Below are positions 1 to 10,772 of a stretch of DNA of 64,000 nt, in pieces (position 1 is the stretch's first letter; each line of letters begins with the position of its first letter). The notes below the pieces were generated by a model. The model worked only from the letters and a program-made list of their open reading frames with translations, did no database searches and had not been told where the DNA came from. The DNA is from Linanthus parryae (Eukaryota; Streptophyta; Magnoliopsida; Ericales; Polemoniaceae), in NCBI GenBank assembly GCA_023055425.1, contig JALGPY010000001.1:108543057-108607056 (forward strand), in the 5' to 3' direction. The position numbers were made by a program, and so were the translations under genes.

Positions 1-246
1 ATGTGTGGGTACAGCAGTTTGATTTCTGAATTCTTATTTTTTAATAGATATCGATTTTTTTCTTTCTTGACTTCTTCTTGCACATTCTCTGGAGAGTAAA
101 ACTATGTTTGGAACTTGGAAAATAAGGTGGAAAAGAAAATGAAAAGAAAATCAAAGATTTCCCGTCAACATTCATGTACTTTTCTGTGTTAAGTAGCAAA
201 TTGAAATTCGTAAGAAAATAAAATGATTCCACTTTAGCATAGTAAG

Positions 247-1060
247 CATAGTTGTAAATTCCGTTCCGGTCGCCGTTCCGTTTTGCTCTAGTGGAAGGAA
301 CGATCCGGGATTCGGACGGAGGCGATTCCGGATTTACTTTTTACTATATTATATATACACAATATACATAATTTGTATTTTAATAAAATATCTTATAAAG
401 TTAATTAAACCATAACATAAAGTCTAGATGTGACTAATTTATTAATCAAATAATCCATCAATAACATCACATATGTTGTGAAGACAAATGATTGCTAAAT
501 TTAGTGATTGAATTATGCTAAGGAAAATAGAAGAACAAGATCCATGAATAATTATCGACAAAATAAAATAAATAAATTATCTGTACTTAATATGAACAGT
601 ATTTTTTTGAGAGATAAACTTTAAGTATTCAAATAACTAAACCTTGTACATTTTAAACAGTAATACAATACTTGATTATGTCATTACGAGTAGTTGTGTT
701 GAATTAAAAAGGAAAAAAGTCATATATTCTCTACAATAAATACAGTCAGATCATATTATGTATTAAAATGTGAAATCAATAATAAAACCAAGAGTTGGCT
801 CAGCGGTTAGTTGATAGCTTGTTGATGCTAAGGTCTTGAGTTCGATTCCCTCCTCACGCAATGTAATTTTGAAATTAATTATGCTACCGGAAAGGAACGA
901 GCGGAAATAACTGGAACATGCCGGAATTCTCGGAACAGGCCAGAACGGGGCGGAACCGACCAGAATTTACACCGGTACGGATCTCCCCATGTTCCGTGCC
1001 GTTTTACCCAGAAACGGAACGTTCTGGCTGTTCCGGAACAGAACGGAATTCACAACTATG
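247..1060. mobile_element. Non-autonomous TIR DNA transposon (about 0.8 kb)
   Basis: The left end (247-266) and right end (1041-1060) form a 20-bp terminal inverted repeat that matches at 19 of 20 positions: CATAGTTGTAAATTCCGTTC against the reverse complement CATAGTTGTGAATTCCGTTC. Inside both ends are many short runs built on GGAAC and GTTCC, so the ends can fold on each other for more than the first 20 bp. No transposase reading frame is present, so this is a deletion derivative or MITE. I could not read a clean target-site duplication, so the superfamily (hAT or Mutator-like) is not assigned. The centre is AT-rich and carries a tRNA-like SINE segment, described separately. Confidence 0.6.
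790..870 (+). mobile_element. tRNA-derived SINE-like segment
   Basis: Two internal RNA polymerase III promoter boxes are visible in the right order. An A-box-like TGGCTCAGCGGT lies at 796-807, and a B-box-like GAGTTCGATTCCC lies at 838-850. This A/B arrangement is the tRNA-derived head of plant SINEs. It lies inside the TIR element at 247-1060, so either the SINE jumped into it or the DNA element captured it. I see no cloverleaf with paired acceptor arms, so it is not called a functional tRNA gene. No poly(A) or poly(T) tail is obvious, so the SINE end is undefined. Confidence 0.4.
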
Positions 1061-2288
1061 GTATTAAGATTACGCCCACAATTAGCTTTATTATAATTTC
1101 ACACTTGTTGTTACAATAATTACACTTACTAGCCCACACACTTGTTACACTAATTTCAGTTACCACCTAAAATACCATCTAAATTGCAATAGTACATCCT
1201 AGATCTCTTCTAAATTTCCCACTATGTTCTTCAGTAGCAGCCTCTCACACCTGGGCAGGCGTTAATCGGTCGGACCAACCACCAGGCCCAGGACCGCCAC
1301 CATCCTCGTCAGCTGCCTGCACTGATTCACTGTGACCTCCCGCTACCCCCACTACCTCCACCGACCCACCACGAATCCAGTTCACTGCGAACCCCATCTC
1401 GCTACAACCAATCACTGTGACTGAAATCAAATGCAGTTGCGATATTTCTCAATTCGACCCATGGCAATTGAATCGAATAGATAAACAAACCACCGGTCTC
1501 GAGAGAGAAATGGAGAGAGACGCCGTGTGCGGCGCGATGGGTTTGACGATGGAGATCTCCTGCGGCGGCTGTGGCGCCATGGTTTGACGAAAGAGAGAAA
1601 GAGTTGTGGGCGAAGGGCGGGGAGGGAGAGGATCGGTCTGCTTCGTCGAAATTTTGCTCCAATTTTCCATCTGATTTGGGCAGAAATATTGGTTCTCCAA
1701 ATCATGCCTAATCTTTTTCATTTATTTTTTTTCTTGGTTTTTTCTTTTTATTTCGATATATACCCAAATGTAAGAAAGATATTCATTGGTTTTATTTTCT
1801 TTTCATTTTCATATTCCTAATCTTTTCCAAATTCCAAACAGGTCCTAAGGGATAGATAGGAAATAAAGTGGTGGGTTAGGCCGTTGTGTTTTCGCTTGTG
1901 CCCGTTCAGATGGGCTTTCATGTTTTTCGTGGCGTAGGCACTAATGGTAGTGGGTAGGCCATGTGATAGTCGGAGTACAGGGGTGTGAGTTGAAATCTCC
2001 CTCTTCTGGGCCAAACTCAGGGAAGGGTAAAAGACTTCTCAAGTTTAGGCAAACTTAAGGTTATTTTCATGTTGGAGGCTATTGCATAACAAATTCTTGT
2101 CTTGGAGGCTATTGCCACACATTTTAGAAATTGTCTACAACATTTAACGGAACTAATGGACATAATTCAGTTGGTAACAGAACTTAAATTGAGGAGTAAA
2201 TTGCAACTGACCCCAAAACATAGAAGGTGTATTTTTTTTTGCCTTGCTTATTTGAGAATCTTGTGATTAAGTGAAGTTTTTCTTGCAG
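1061..2288. other. Non-coding stretch, possibly intron or upstream region
   Basis: No convincing gene was found here. A GC-richer patch at about 1500-1640 has overlapping short open frames on both strands, including a short plus-strand frame from the ATG at 1510. None looks like a protein, and the frames on the two strands mirror each other. A pyrimidine-rich tract ending TCTTGCAG (2281-2288) is the acceptor for the exon that follows. If the gene at 2289 begins left of the window, this whole stretch and the TIR element at 247-1060 lie in one intron. Confidence 0.4.
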
Positions 2289-3140
2289 ATCATTCCCACT
2301 TCCAGGTAGTAATAGAGCGCTTGAAAGAACTTGCTGCTCAAGAAAAACGGAACTCATTCAGAGAGGATTCCATTGCATTATCAGGCGGCGATGAGGAGAT
2401 TGGTCATGAAATTAATGTACGTCTCTGGTTTCTTTTGTCTGTTAACTTCCCACTATTTTATGAGCTCCTTTTGCAGCTGTTCAGCACGAGAGCAGTTATG
2501 GTTTGTCTAGGAATTAGATCATGCATTTGTCCTGTAAGAGGGTATCTAAAAACTGATTGCAAGATAAATTTTGTATAAAAGTTGGACCCGTTGTCCGCCG
2601 ACTACCCATTGGTATGTTGGCAACGACAGATGGATGTCCTTCATGTAGGCAGACTTGTATTCAGAGAGGATACCATTACGACTCAAGTTATTGCAGGGAA
2701 GGGATATATGCTGGTGTGGAACATAACTCGAGCTGCCGAGTAAAGGATTATGATAATTTAACTCCATTTAAATCAGATAGAAAAGAGGACTGCCATTTTT
2801 CTTGTGTCTGCATGCCCTTATTACACGGTTGTCCCTTTCGGTTTTCAGTTTGTTGTGCTTGGGTCATATATTGGGATTAAACTTCAGAAAAGTCTATTAT
2901 TAGATCAAATGTAGTACTTCTGAGTTGCTAACTCTTTCGTTCCCCTGATTCATTGATGTGCGCATTTATTATTGATCACAGGACAAAGTGGGAAATCCTG
3001 ATAAGGTTGTTGAGGAAGCAGCGGTAGAGGTTGAAGCTGTGGAACCTGATGTTGTTGCCGACATTCCTAGTCCGGCGAAGAATGATGATGATAGCGAGGA
3101 TGAGATGTCTAGATGGGATCAATACACAGAATTCGATTAG
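2289..3140 (+). CDS. Last two exons of an unrecognised gene (C-terminus)
   Basis: Two exons join in phase. The first (2289-2416) follows an acceptor TCTTGCAG, encodes a charged helix-like stretch (HSHFQVVIERLKELAAQEKR) and ends at a GTACGT donor. The second (2982-3140) follows a CACAG acceptor, starts exactly on a codon, and encodes 52 residues rich in Glu, Asp and Val, closing with SRWDQYTEFD and a TAG at 3138-3140. The intron is 565 bp. The upstream frame is open across the acceptor, so earlier exons must exist, probably left of this window. I do not recognise the family. The acidic tail suggests a soluble, possibly nuclear protein, but that is inference only. It could instead be a gene fragment, since no 5' part is visible. 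Confidence 0.5.
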
Positions 3141-4599
3141 TTCAAGCAACGTGAAGCTATCCGCATTTCCCCTACAGATCTTCAAGGTATTTTTTTGGTT
3201 CGCTAGTTCTGAAGGCATTTTTGTCTGGAAGAAGTAATTTGAGACTGAGTTGGTTCTCTGAGTAGAAAAGCTAGTTTTGACGGAGTTGGTCCTATTTCTC
3301 TCCAACCCTATTAGTGTATTTTTTTTTTTATTAAGTCTGAGTTATTGCTGGAGGAAAATGAGATTAGGGCTTAGCTGTTCATAAGAATTGCAAGTTTTTT
3401 TTTTCTTCGCCGAATGAATTGCAAGTGTTATGCCCAGGTAATTTGTGACAATCACTTTTGAACTACTTGAGCAAACAATGAGTCCCTTCAAAGAAAAAAA
3501 CAAAAAAACAAACAATGAGTCTTTTTCGATTGGTAGCACTGTTATCTCCCTCTGGCCACAAATGCCATCTTTGTTGAATCATAATGTACTGCATATGATC
3601 AAATAGATCGCTTGTGCACCGTAGCACATGGGGGTGTCGATTGTCGACATCACGTGTTGCGTCTAAAATAAAAAATTGGTAGATGATTCCTCCGCAGTTA
3701 CAGACACACATATACTATGAAATAATATAAAGGTAACTTGGCAGGATATACCATTATTGTCTAAAGGACACGCAAGTAGACAAATATGTCCTTGGTTGTT
3801 GCAGAAAATTAGGTGCTTCTGTTGATTCTTGCTGGTTGAGGATGAGTCGTACTCCCCCGCAGGTCCCATATTATTATTAATCTAGTCTGAATTTTTACAC
3901 AAGAAACTTTAACCATGTAATTTGAGTATCAAATGACATAAAAAATTGTTAAACATTCTAAAATGATTATGAAAAGTACGTTTGTTGCTTGAAAAGTCTA
4001 ACAAGACTAATAATATTGGGCGGAGGGAATACATAATTATTACACTATTTTTTTGATTTTTTTAGCGGGGAAAATGAGAACATCAATTAACCAAAGACCA
4101 AGTGCAAAAGCAGGCGAGGCAAGAAGGCCTCACCAACAGCAGTTCAACCAACAATACAACGAAACAGACCACCACACAAGATAAGGACAACATGACAAAG
4201 TTTGAAGATTAAGAACAAGAAAATAAGACACAAATTTGAGGAGTTAGAAATCTAGACCGAGCTAACTTTCACTTTTCCTCTAGAAATTTGAAGAGAGCTT
4301 CCTCATTTGGATCAACCTTCTTTCCATCCACCATTTGTTTGATTTTTTACTTGAATACTTTTTTGTTAGTTAATGATGTAATATTTACTTTTTGATTGCT
4401 AATAGAACAAACTACAATATTGTAAGTCATAAAAAAATGAACTTCAGAACAGTCAGAAATAGAATACGAGTACATTGGACCAAAATTTTGGAGTAGAAAG
4501 AGCAGTTATTTGGACTTGTTTAGACATCAGACGCAGTAGATCAAGTGACTTGTTACGAAATTGGGTTATTAATACAACTGACCGGCTATCTTTTCCATT
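3141..4599. other. 3' flank of the preceding gene and AT-rich intergenic DNA
   Basis: The first few hundred bases are presumably the 3' UTR of the gene ending at 3140. The rest is AT-rich with no supported reading frame. Around 4050-4260 there is a T-rich start followed by an A-rich, purine-biased stretch that could be a decayed retroelement tail, but I cannot tie it to any family. Confidence 0.4.
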
Positions 4600-4745
4600 G
4601 CACATTGACTATCACACTATATTTTCCGATTGCTTTCAAGGCTTCGGTTTCTAATTCATCGATAGTGTTTTTGAGTGTTTTAAGAATTGATTCTTCATCA
4701 TTGATTCTTCATCAAGTGCGTCTAGATGCTCTTTGAAGGATGGTA
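4600..4745 (-). pseudogene. Relic of a UDP-glucosyltransferase gene
   Basis: On the minus strand this segment translates, with a small insertion and frame changes, to pieces such as LPSFKEHLDALDEES and an ELETEALKAIGKY-like run. They line up in order with LPTFKEHLVILDGET and LEPDALKAMDKYK in the intact UGT 0.8 kb away (coding bases about 6265-6390). Nucleotide similarity to that stretch is also evident by eye. Only this central fragment is recognisable: there is no N-terminal catalytic His region and no PSPG box, and stops and indels interrupt it. It is probably the remains of a tandem duplicate in the same orientation as the functional gene. Confidence 0.6.
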
Positions 4746-4917
4746 GCCAATTGTTACGTTCGGAGAAAATGAAGCGGTCAATGTTGTTGATAATTCATAA
4801 ATGACCTCAGTACGACTACAATGTAGATTTGATGTCAATTAAACATTCAACATCTACTATTACTATGCATACCAGCACCGCGGACTACACAAGAACATGA
4901 AAACAACAAATTTTAAT

Positions 4918-5286
4918 CTTGTTTGTTTCGCAGATTTTTTGAGTCAGATTTTAATTTAAGTTGGCTAATAATCTGTAGATTATATAATCTCCGATTTTGA
5001 AGATTTTTTGAGTGAAACGTCTAAAATATCATACTTTATCATCCCGTTAATGCTTGAATTGTTAATTTGTGCAAACACTTACCATCTTAAACGTATTATA
5101 GTTCAAGTAAATGCATTTATTGTAAATTTGGTTGTAAAAGCTACATGTATTGCCAAACGCAATTAAATTTTAATTCCAAATTTTCAGTGCATGCCAAACA
5201 GTTTTCAGATTATAATATCAGCCAGCTTATTCACTCCAGATTATTTTCATCAGATTATTGAGATTTTAAGCTGGAACCAAACAGGC
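4918..5286. mobile_element. Possible MITE
   Basis: The left edge reads CTTGTTTGTTTCGCAGATTT. The right edge, read on the minus strand, begins GCCTGTTTGGTTCCAGCTT, giving an imperfect inverted repeat around TGTTTG(G)TT. The interior is AT-rich and repeats CAGATTAT- and AATCT-like words on both strands, as expected for a short hairpin-forming element. There is no coding capacity. The inverted repeat is imperfect and no target duplication was read, so this call is tentative. Confidence 0.35.
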
Positions 5287-5537
5287 TCTGAGAAAAAGAT
5301 TTACACAAATTAAAACATAAACGAATTGCAAATGGGGTGGTATAGTTTTGTCTGAGTGTTCGAACCCTGCTACATGTGGGCTATGTTATATTTTTATGTA
5401 ATAAAAAACCCGAAAGGGAAACATAATTTTAGTTTTGTATCATCAACAATAACGAGAGTGGTCTATTACAAACCTTAAATTGATAAAACAACATTTTACA
5501 AATTGAAATAACTCTAAATTCATCATAGTCAGCACCA

Positions 5538-6956
5538 TCATCCTGTGAACTTTTGAACTTGACGAGGTTCTTGATCATGGCTTCCGATTTCCTCCATGAA
5601 AGCCTTGAGATTGACAACCGACGATCCACCACCATCTTCCACTGATTTCATAGCCAAAATTTTCCATTTCTTTGCATTCTCCCTCCTCACAAACCCTTCT
5701 TCACCCATAACCATCTCAATGCATTTCTTGATCTCACCCCCTTCAACTATTCCTTCTCCGTTCTCCGTCACTCGCACTCCCGTCTTCCAAAAATCCTCGA
5801 TCAGCTTGGCGTTTGTCAGTTGGTCCATCCACCGAGGAAATGCCACCGTTGGCACCCCAGAGGCCAAGCTCTCCAGCGTCGAGTTCCACCCACAATGAGT
5901 CACGAAACACCCCAAAGAAGGGTGTGACAAGACCTCCAGTTGTGAACACCAGGGCACTATCATCCCAATTTTACCTAATTCATCCTTGTATCGAATTAAG
6001 TTACCGTTTCCCTCTTCTCCTTCCAAACCCTTGGACTTTTCTCGTATTACCCACAAAAACGGCCTTTGACATTCTATTAACCCACGGGCAATCTCGTCCA
6101 CTTGTTGACTCGTTAGCTCTGTGAGGCTACCGAACGACAAGTAAATGACTGATGCATCAGGTCTCGAGTTCAACCAGTCAGTATAGTCCTTGGATTTTTG
6201 AAATAAGTCGCCTCTCAACGTATCGTCTTCAAATGAAATCAAGGGTCCGATTGCTATCAACTTGTACTTGTCCATGGCTTTCAAGGCATCGGGTTCTAAT
6301 GCGTCGAACGTGTTTACGAGTATTTTAGGGTTTGTTTCCCCGTCGAGTATGACTAGGTGCTCTTTGAAGGTTGGGAGGGCGAATTTAAAAGCGTCTATTT
6401 CAAAGTTCTGAGGGAGGAAGAAGTTTGGGAGGTCACGGCCCGTGAAGGACAGTGGCAAGTTTGGTAATTTAATCGACCACGACGGATCATTTATGTTGTC
6501 CGAAATGACCTCCTCATAACCGTTGAAATAGTTGTAGTAGATACCTAGCATCGTGGCAGGTTGGACCCAAAGGCAAAACGAAGGGACGTGCACTTCACGC
6601 GCCACCACCCCTGCCCATGGGAGGAAGAGCGTGTAGATCAGGCAGGTGACCGGATTGCCTTCGCCGGCGCTGGCGGCGGCGATGTCTCTCACAGCTTGGG
6701 AGCTGTTTTTCCTGAGGAGGCTCATGTAGTTGTTGACGTCCTGATCCATTGTGAAACCGTCGTCGTATCCGTCGGAGAAGGCGGCAAACTTGAGGCCGTC
6801 CAGGGTGGGTTTCCCGGATAAGCGTCGCAGCACGAAGACGCTGGTGGCTAAGGTAACCTGCACGCCGATGTCGGTGAGGCGCTTTGAGAATTGAAGAGCA
6901 GGGTTGATGTGGCCCTGCGCCGGGAATGTTAGTAGGAGGACATGACCTTGAACCAT
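5538..6956 (-). CDS. UDP-glucosyltransferase, UGT75-like (family 1)
   Basis: Single-exon gene of 472 residues, the normal length for plant family-1 glycosyltransferases, which move glucose from UDP-glucose to hormones, flavonoids or carotenoid-derived acids in the cytosol. The N-terminus VLLLTFPAQGHINPALQF carries the catalytic His (H16). The PSPG sugar-donor box runs from W336 to Q379, with the HCGWNS core and a final Gln, the residue usual for UDP-glucose use. The LPWAGVVAREVHVPS and YYNYFNGY segments match what I know of the UGT75 (group L) family, which includes anthocyanin 5-O-, auxin, abscisic acid and crocetin glucosyltransferases. The acceptor cannot be told from sequence alone. There is no signal peptide or membrane span, as expected. 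The start at 6956 is the only Met before the conserved N-terminus. The frame is intact and looks functional. A relic of a related copy lies just downstream (4600-4745). Confidence 0.92.
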   Translation of the reverse strand: MVQGHVLLLTFPAQGHINPALQFSKRLTDIGVQVTLATSVFVLRRLSGKPTLDGLKFAAFSDGYDDGFTMDQDVNNYMSLLRKNSSQAVRDIAAASAGEGNPVTCLIYTLFLPWAGVVAREVHVPSFCLWVQPATMLGIYYNYFNGYEEVISDNINDPSWSIKLPNLPLSFTGRDLPNFFLPQNFEIDAFKFALPTFKEHLVILDGETNPKILVNTFDALEPDALKAMDKYKLIAIGPLISFEDDTLRGDLFQKSKDYTDWLNSRPDASVIYLSFGSLTELTSQQVDEIARGLIECQRPFLWVIREKSKGLEGEEGNGNLIRYKDELGKIGMIVPWCSQLEVLSHPSLGCFVTHCGWNSTLESLASGVPTVAFPRWMDQLTNAKLIEDFWKTGVRVTENGEGIVEGGEIKKCIEMVMGEEGFVRRENAKKWKILAMKSVEDGGGSSVVNLKAFMEEIGSHDQEPRQVQKFTG

Positions 6957-7120
6957 AGTGATGGTGGCGCGCGAGGTTTACTTTTTTAGTGTGTGTAGCA
7001 GAAGTAGAGGTAGGGAATTTGAGATTGTGTTATCTTTTTTTTGAGCAAGAGGAGATCAAATGGGGGTTGGTTGATAGACTAATGTGCAAAGAGTAGTAGT
7101 GTTGATGAGCATGGGTCTCT

Positions 7121-7128
7121 CATATATG
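7121..7128 (-). promoter_or_regulatory. Candidate TATA box of the UGT gene
   Basis: The self-complementary CATATATG lies about 165 bp upstream of the UGT start codon at 6956. On the minus strand it is followed by a pyrimidine-rich, C/T/A-biased leader up to the ATG, typical of plant 5' UTRs. No other TATA-like run is closer to the start. Position and composition are the only evidence. Confidence 0.4.
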
Positions 7129-8353
7129 CTAGTGGCACTTTGGGTGACATGCGTACTTATAGGTGTCATGTTTTAAGGTCCAAGAAAAGATACTACAGGC
7201 AGTGTAATTGAGTTCGTTTGGTTTGTACTTTTAAGATCTTTGAGCGCATGTTTGGAGGTCATGAGTTTTCTCAAATTAGTTTACCTCTCTATATAGTTAT
7301 AGATTATTATATTAGAACACGAGTTTACCGAATAAATATTCGAAGATTAGTAGCTGCGAATTTTCACGTCATTAAAAAATAAAATAAAATTGGGTCTAAT
7401 TGAATTGATTGGACATCTACGTTTATCTAGGTCTGGATGTCATTTTTTTTGAAATTCAAGCGTTGTTTATTGACTTCCTCACCAAGTCAGTCAACTCGAA
7501 TTGCTCAATGATCGAACTGGGTGAAAACTCTAGTATTATCTTTCTACACATGTTTGAAAACATTATTAATAAATTGGACTCGACTGAATTTAAAATTTTG
7601 CCGTCCGCCTTTCTAACACCTGTTTGTGGGACAATTAAACACTGGTTGGAGAGTGGTGTTAGTTGTGGTTTCTTGTCTTCTTCATTCAAGGAGATGAAGT
7701 GGTTTGCCTAATCTTTGAGCATCGTCTTCAAGGCTATGCATAGACAATAACTACAAACAAAAATAATATTATGAAGCAGCCCACATGTTGGACAAAGCGT
7801 ATCCAACTTTTCTACTACTCTTGCATCACATTTTATGTACTCACATAACCTTAAAATGCTCAATTATTTATTGGCTACCCCAATTTGTTTCAACTGAATT
7901 TTAAACTGGTCGATTCAAGGCAACGATCAATTGAAGTTGGGCACGGGTCATTCTAACAACGTGGGGTTTGTGATGGAACTTTTTCCGAAATAACACAATC
8001 CATCTCTCGCACACAGAGAGAGAGAGAGAGGTCGTGATTGAAGAGGAGACCCTGACAAGAGAGCACGACGGATCTTCTTACTATTCTGTTTTTGTTTTCA
8101 TATGCTAAAAGTACAGAAATTATCCTGAACATAATTCCGTCCAGTTACTGAGTGCATCAATAGCACTAAAAATATTTATATAGAAAATATTTTTAAAACC
8201 TTACACATTAAAATCTAAACTCTATATTGAAATTGTAACTTCATAATTATCACAGTTATATACACAAAGTGTGATTTTTGCATACATTAAAACCTCAAAT
8301 ATATGAGTTCGGCATTACTATTGCTAAATTGTGGGCTTGTTGCCCAACTTGCC
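7129..8353. other. Upstream region of the UGT gene; no gene seen
   Basis: AT-rich intergenic DNA. The open frames at about 7409-7711 occur on both strands of the same stretch and have no recognisable protein features. A short GA microsatellite lies at 8015-8030. Regulatory elements of the UGT gene probably lie in the part nearest 7130, but none is readable with confidence. Confidence 0.4.
8015..8030. repeat. GA microsatellite
   Basis: An uninterrupted run of AG dinucleotides, about eight units long, preceded by ACAC. Simple-sequence repeat in intergenic DNA. Confidence 0.85.
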
Positions 8354-8408
8354 TAAGAGCAGCTCCAGTAGTACTAGCTAAAAGTTATTTAGAGTTTAAT
8401 GAAAATTG

Positions 8409-8803
8409 TGTTAGGATTTATCACGTCGGAATCCCGCGCAACGGAAAATCAAACACGATCACTACACGAACACGCGAGATAGAGAACGAGAAAATAAAGA
8501 AAAAAATATTTAACGTGCTTCGGCAAATTGCCTACGTGCACGGGGCAAGAAAGAATTTTCACTAGTACGAAAACTGTACACCCACAATTCTCTCTACAAG
8601 CCTCTCAACTCTCCTACACACTAAGCTTGTGTGCCACTCTGAGTTGAACTTATGAAATAAAACAATACCTAGCACCTCTATTTATATACTAAACTAGAGG
8701 AGGTGGAAAAGCCCACCTAGACCAAGTTATCACCTCCTCAGAAGAGAAATCAGACGCATCGGGTACACCGATTCGTCTTGCGGAATTCGAGACAAATCCA
8801 ACA
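8409..8803 (-). repeat. 3' LTR of the outer copia element
   Basis: 395-bp LTR bounded by TGTTAG and CCAACA, homologous end to end with 55554-55963. It lacks about 15 bp present in the other copy near 55880. Immediately right, on the minus strand, a purine-rich GGTGGAG-like tract is the likely polypurine primer for plus-strand synthesis. Confidence 0.9.
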
Positions 8804-8997
8804 AACTCCACCTTGGCTTGACTTCTGCAAGCGCCAACAAATTCCTCAGCCAACTCTGTTGTTGATGTCAACTCCGCCGCATTCGCCATGCTCGTCATGC
8901 ACAACCCTTTACAGCACCTCCACCAAGATGCTCCCATTCACGCCCCCTCCCTGGGGCGCCTCCTCGCACCCCTGACACGGGTGCGTCCCAAAGTCTG

Positions 8998-10104
8998 CTA
9001 CTTTGGGGAGCGGTGTGGCTCCACCTCTCCACCTGCTCGAACATCATTGGAGAGACCACCACCATCCAGGTCAAGTGTAAACGAGACTCGCTTCCTCTTC
9101 ACTTCTGCAGAAGTTTTCTTCATCGATGTTCTCATCAACGGTTGATCGTCAACCTTCATATGCGTCTCGATCACTTTGGCTAGACAACCTCCTTGAACAA
9201 CCTGCAACTCTTGTGTAGCCTGCACCTTCTCCGTCTTGCTCTTGAACGCCCTTGCACGTCCACCTCGTGCTCCTCCGCGTCCGTTGCCGGTGCATCTCCT
9301 TAGTTGCTTCACTTGTTCATTCATACGCCCCGCATGCGTTTCTCGTCGATCTATACTCCTTGTCTCTTGTGTGACAGAAGATCCACATGTCACAACACTT
9401 CCTACAAGTTTGTATAGACCATCAACCAATTTCCCATGCAGCACAGTCTTGTCTGTTGTTGACAGAACCTCAATTTCTCCACCATGAATTGAGACTCTAC
9501 AACCCTTGCTGTCCAACATCCCCAATGAGATCAGATTCTTCCTCAAGTCTGGCACATGTCTCACCCCCGTCAACGCCAAGATCCTCCCATCAAGCTTACG
9601 AAACCTTACTGTACCCATACCAACAATTTTACTAGTCGAGTTGTTAGCCATCTTGACAGTACCCCCATCACAAGCTTGATAAGTTGCAAACTGCTCCCTG
9701 GCTGCACACATGTGAAACGAACATCCAGAATCTATAATCCAATCCGACTTCTCATTACCTGAAGTGACTGTCATCACATCCACTGGATCTTCATCATTGT
9801 CGGACTTCTCAATGACTGCTGCCTCTGATGGTTGATTCATCTTCCTCGCCGCTTTGTACTTCTCACAATGCTTTCGAATATGGCCTTCTTGACTACAAAA
9901 GTAACATCGCGGATTGTAGTCATCACCTCTGGATTTGGAACGTCCCCTCCTATGAGCCTCCTTCTGTTGTCTCCTTCGCGATCTTGACATCCCTCTGATG
10001 TATCCATGATTCCATCAAGTTGCGTCTTGTCGCTCTCCTTTTTCCTTACCGACTCATGGGAAATAAGGGTAGCAACCACCTCATCTAACTTGATAGTATC
10101 CTTC
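8998..10104 (-). pseudogene. Copia gag C-terminal part and protease (broken)
   Basis: Downstream half of the outer copia's gag. Read on the minus strand it starts at the gypsy insertion point with KDTIKLDEVVATLISHE, a gag segment typical of TNT1-like elements. It then shifts frame near 9985-10000 and continues with the zinc knuckle CYFCSQEGHIRKHC and the protease motif DWIIDSGCSFHMC. After a normal-looking protease domain (LYKLVGS) the frame runs into an Arg/Gly/Lys-rich tail ending at 8998, not into integrase and reverse transcriptase. The element was therefore already a gag-protease derivative. Its N-terminal half lies 44 kb away at 54454-54920; a stretch I estimate at 35-40 residues is missing between the halves. 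Confidence 0.8.
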
Positions 10105-10732
10105 TGTAGATAGTGCTTTCTGAGCTGACAGATCTTGGAAACGTGGCAACCATCTAGCACACCATATTGTGCTCCACACACACTGGATCACCAGCCGCGC
10201 TGATCCATGTGGGGGCTGCGAGACAGAGCCCTCGCATACCTCTGCACGGGACTTGTAGGCACTTAGTGGTTTGGAGGCTAGAGTAAGTCCTGTCGCGTGC
10301 GAGCCAAGCCCGCGCGCGACCTTTAGTAACTGCTTTTGAGAGATTTATGGCACGAGCTCCATAAACCCGGTCAATCCGGTCAAACCCGGTCAACCCCATA
10401 ACGGTTCCGGTATTCGCGCATAACGTGCTGTAACGGTCCCTATATAGGCGGACGAACGTGCCGTTGCGGTTAAGCTAATTAAGCCGCCATTAATGGGCGC
10501 ATTAACCACACGGAAACGGTCACATTCTCCGTTATATATAGGACGTTAACCTTTCCATACAAAGGAGGACACACTAGCCATACGCGGAAGCTCTGCCAAA
10601 CCTCTGTCTCTCTCTCAGACATTACTACTGCCTTACTCTCTCCCTACACACAACCCCACTCTTCCTGTGCCATCTCTGATCCTCTACTTACGGTGTACAC
10701 GGAGGTCTCCCCGCCGGAATCTCTTGTGCACA
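10105..10732 (+). repeat. 5' LTR of the Tat element
   Basis: 628-bp LTR starting TGTAGATAG and ending TGTGCACA, directly followed by the primer binding site. Bases 10105-10698 match 41174-41767; the last 34 bp have no partner because the 3' copy is truncated by the Athila insertion. The left flank is copia gag (CCTTC at 10100-10104 is the presumed target duplication; its partner is lost). Confidence 0.9.
10533..10542 (+). promoter_or_regulatory. TATA box in the Tat 5' LTR
   Basis: TATATATAGG within the LTR, about 190 bp before its end, in the orientation of gag-pol. A second TATA-like run, CTATATAGG, lies near 10439-10447. Either could be the U3 promoter; the choice is not resolved. Confidence 0.45.
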
Positions 10733-10735
10733 TTT

Positions 10736-10753
10736 TGGTGAACCCGACGTGAA
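10736..10753 (+). other. Primer binding site of the Tat element
   Basis: TGGTGAACCCGACGTGAA begins three bases after the LTR end. The leading TGG pairs with the CCA end of a tRNA, as expected for minus-strand priming. I did not assign the tRNA. Confidence 0.7.
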
Positions 10754-10772
10754 CTTACCAGCAAAAGCAACC

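Noticed and set aside
787..870. Possible functional tRNA gene.
   Set aside because: A and B boxes are present but acceptor and anticodon arms do not pair; a SINE-like segment fits better.
1245..1720. Several overlapping minus-strand frames of 60-92 codons.
   Set aside because: They are mutually shifted, rich in Arg/Ser/Pro and lack any family signature or splice-consistent neighbours.
5330..5400. B-box-like GTGTTCGAACCCTGC at 5356-5370, a possible SINE or tRNA fragment.
   Set aside because: No matching A-box or cloverleaf is seen, so it is too weak to call.
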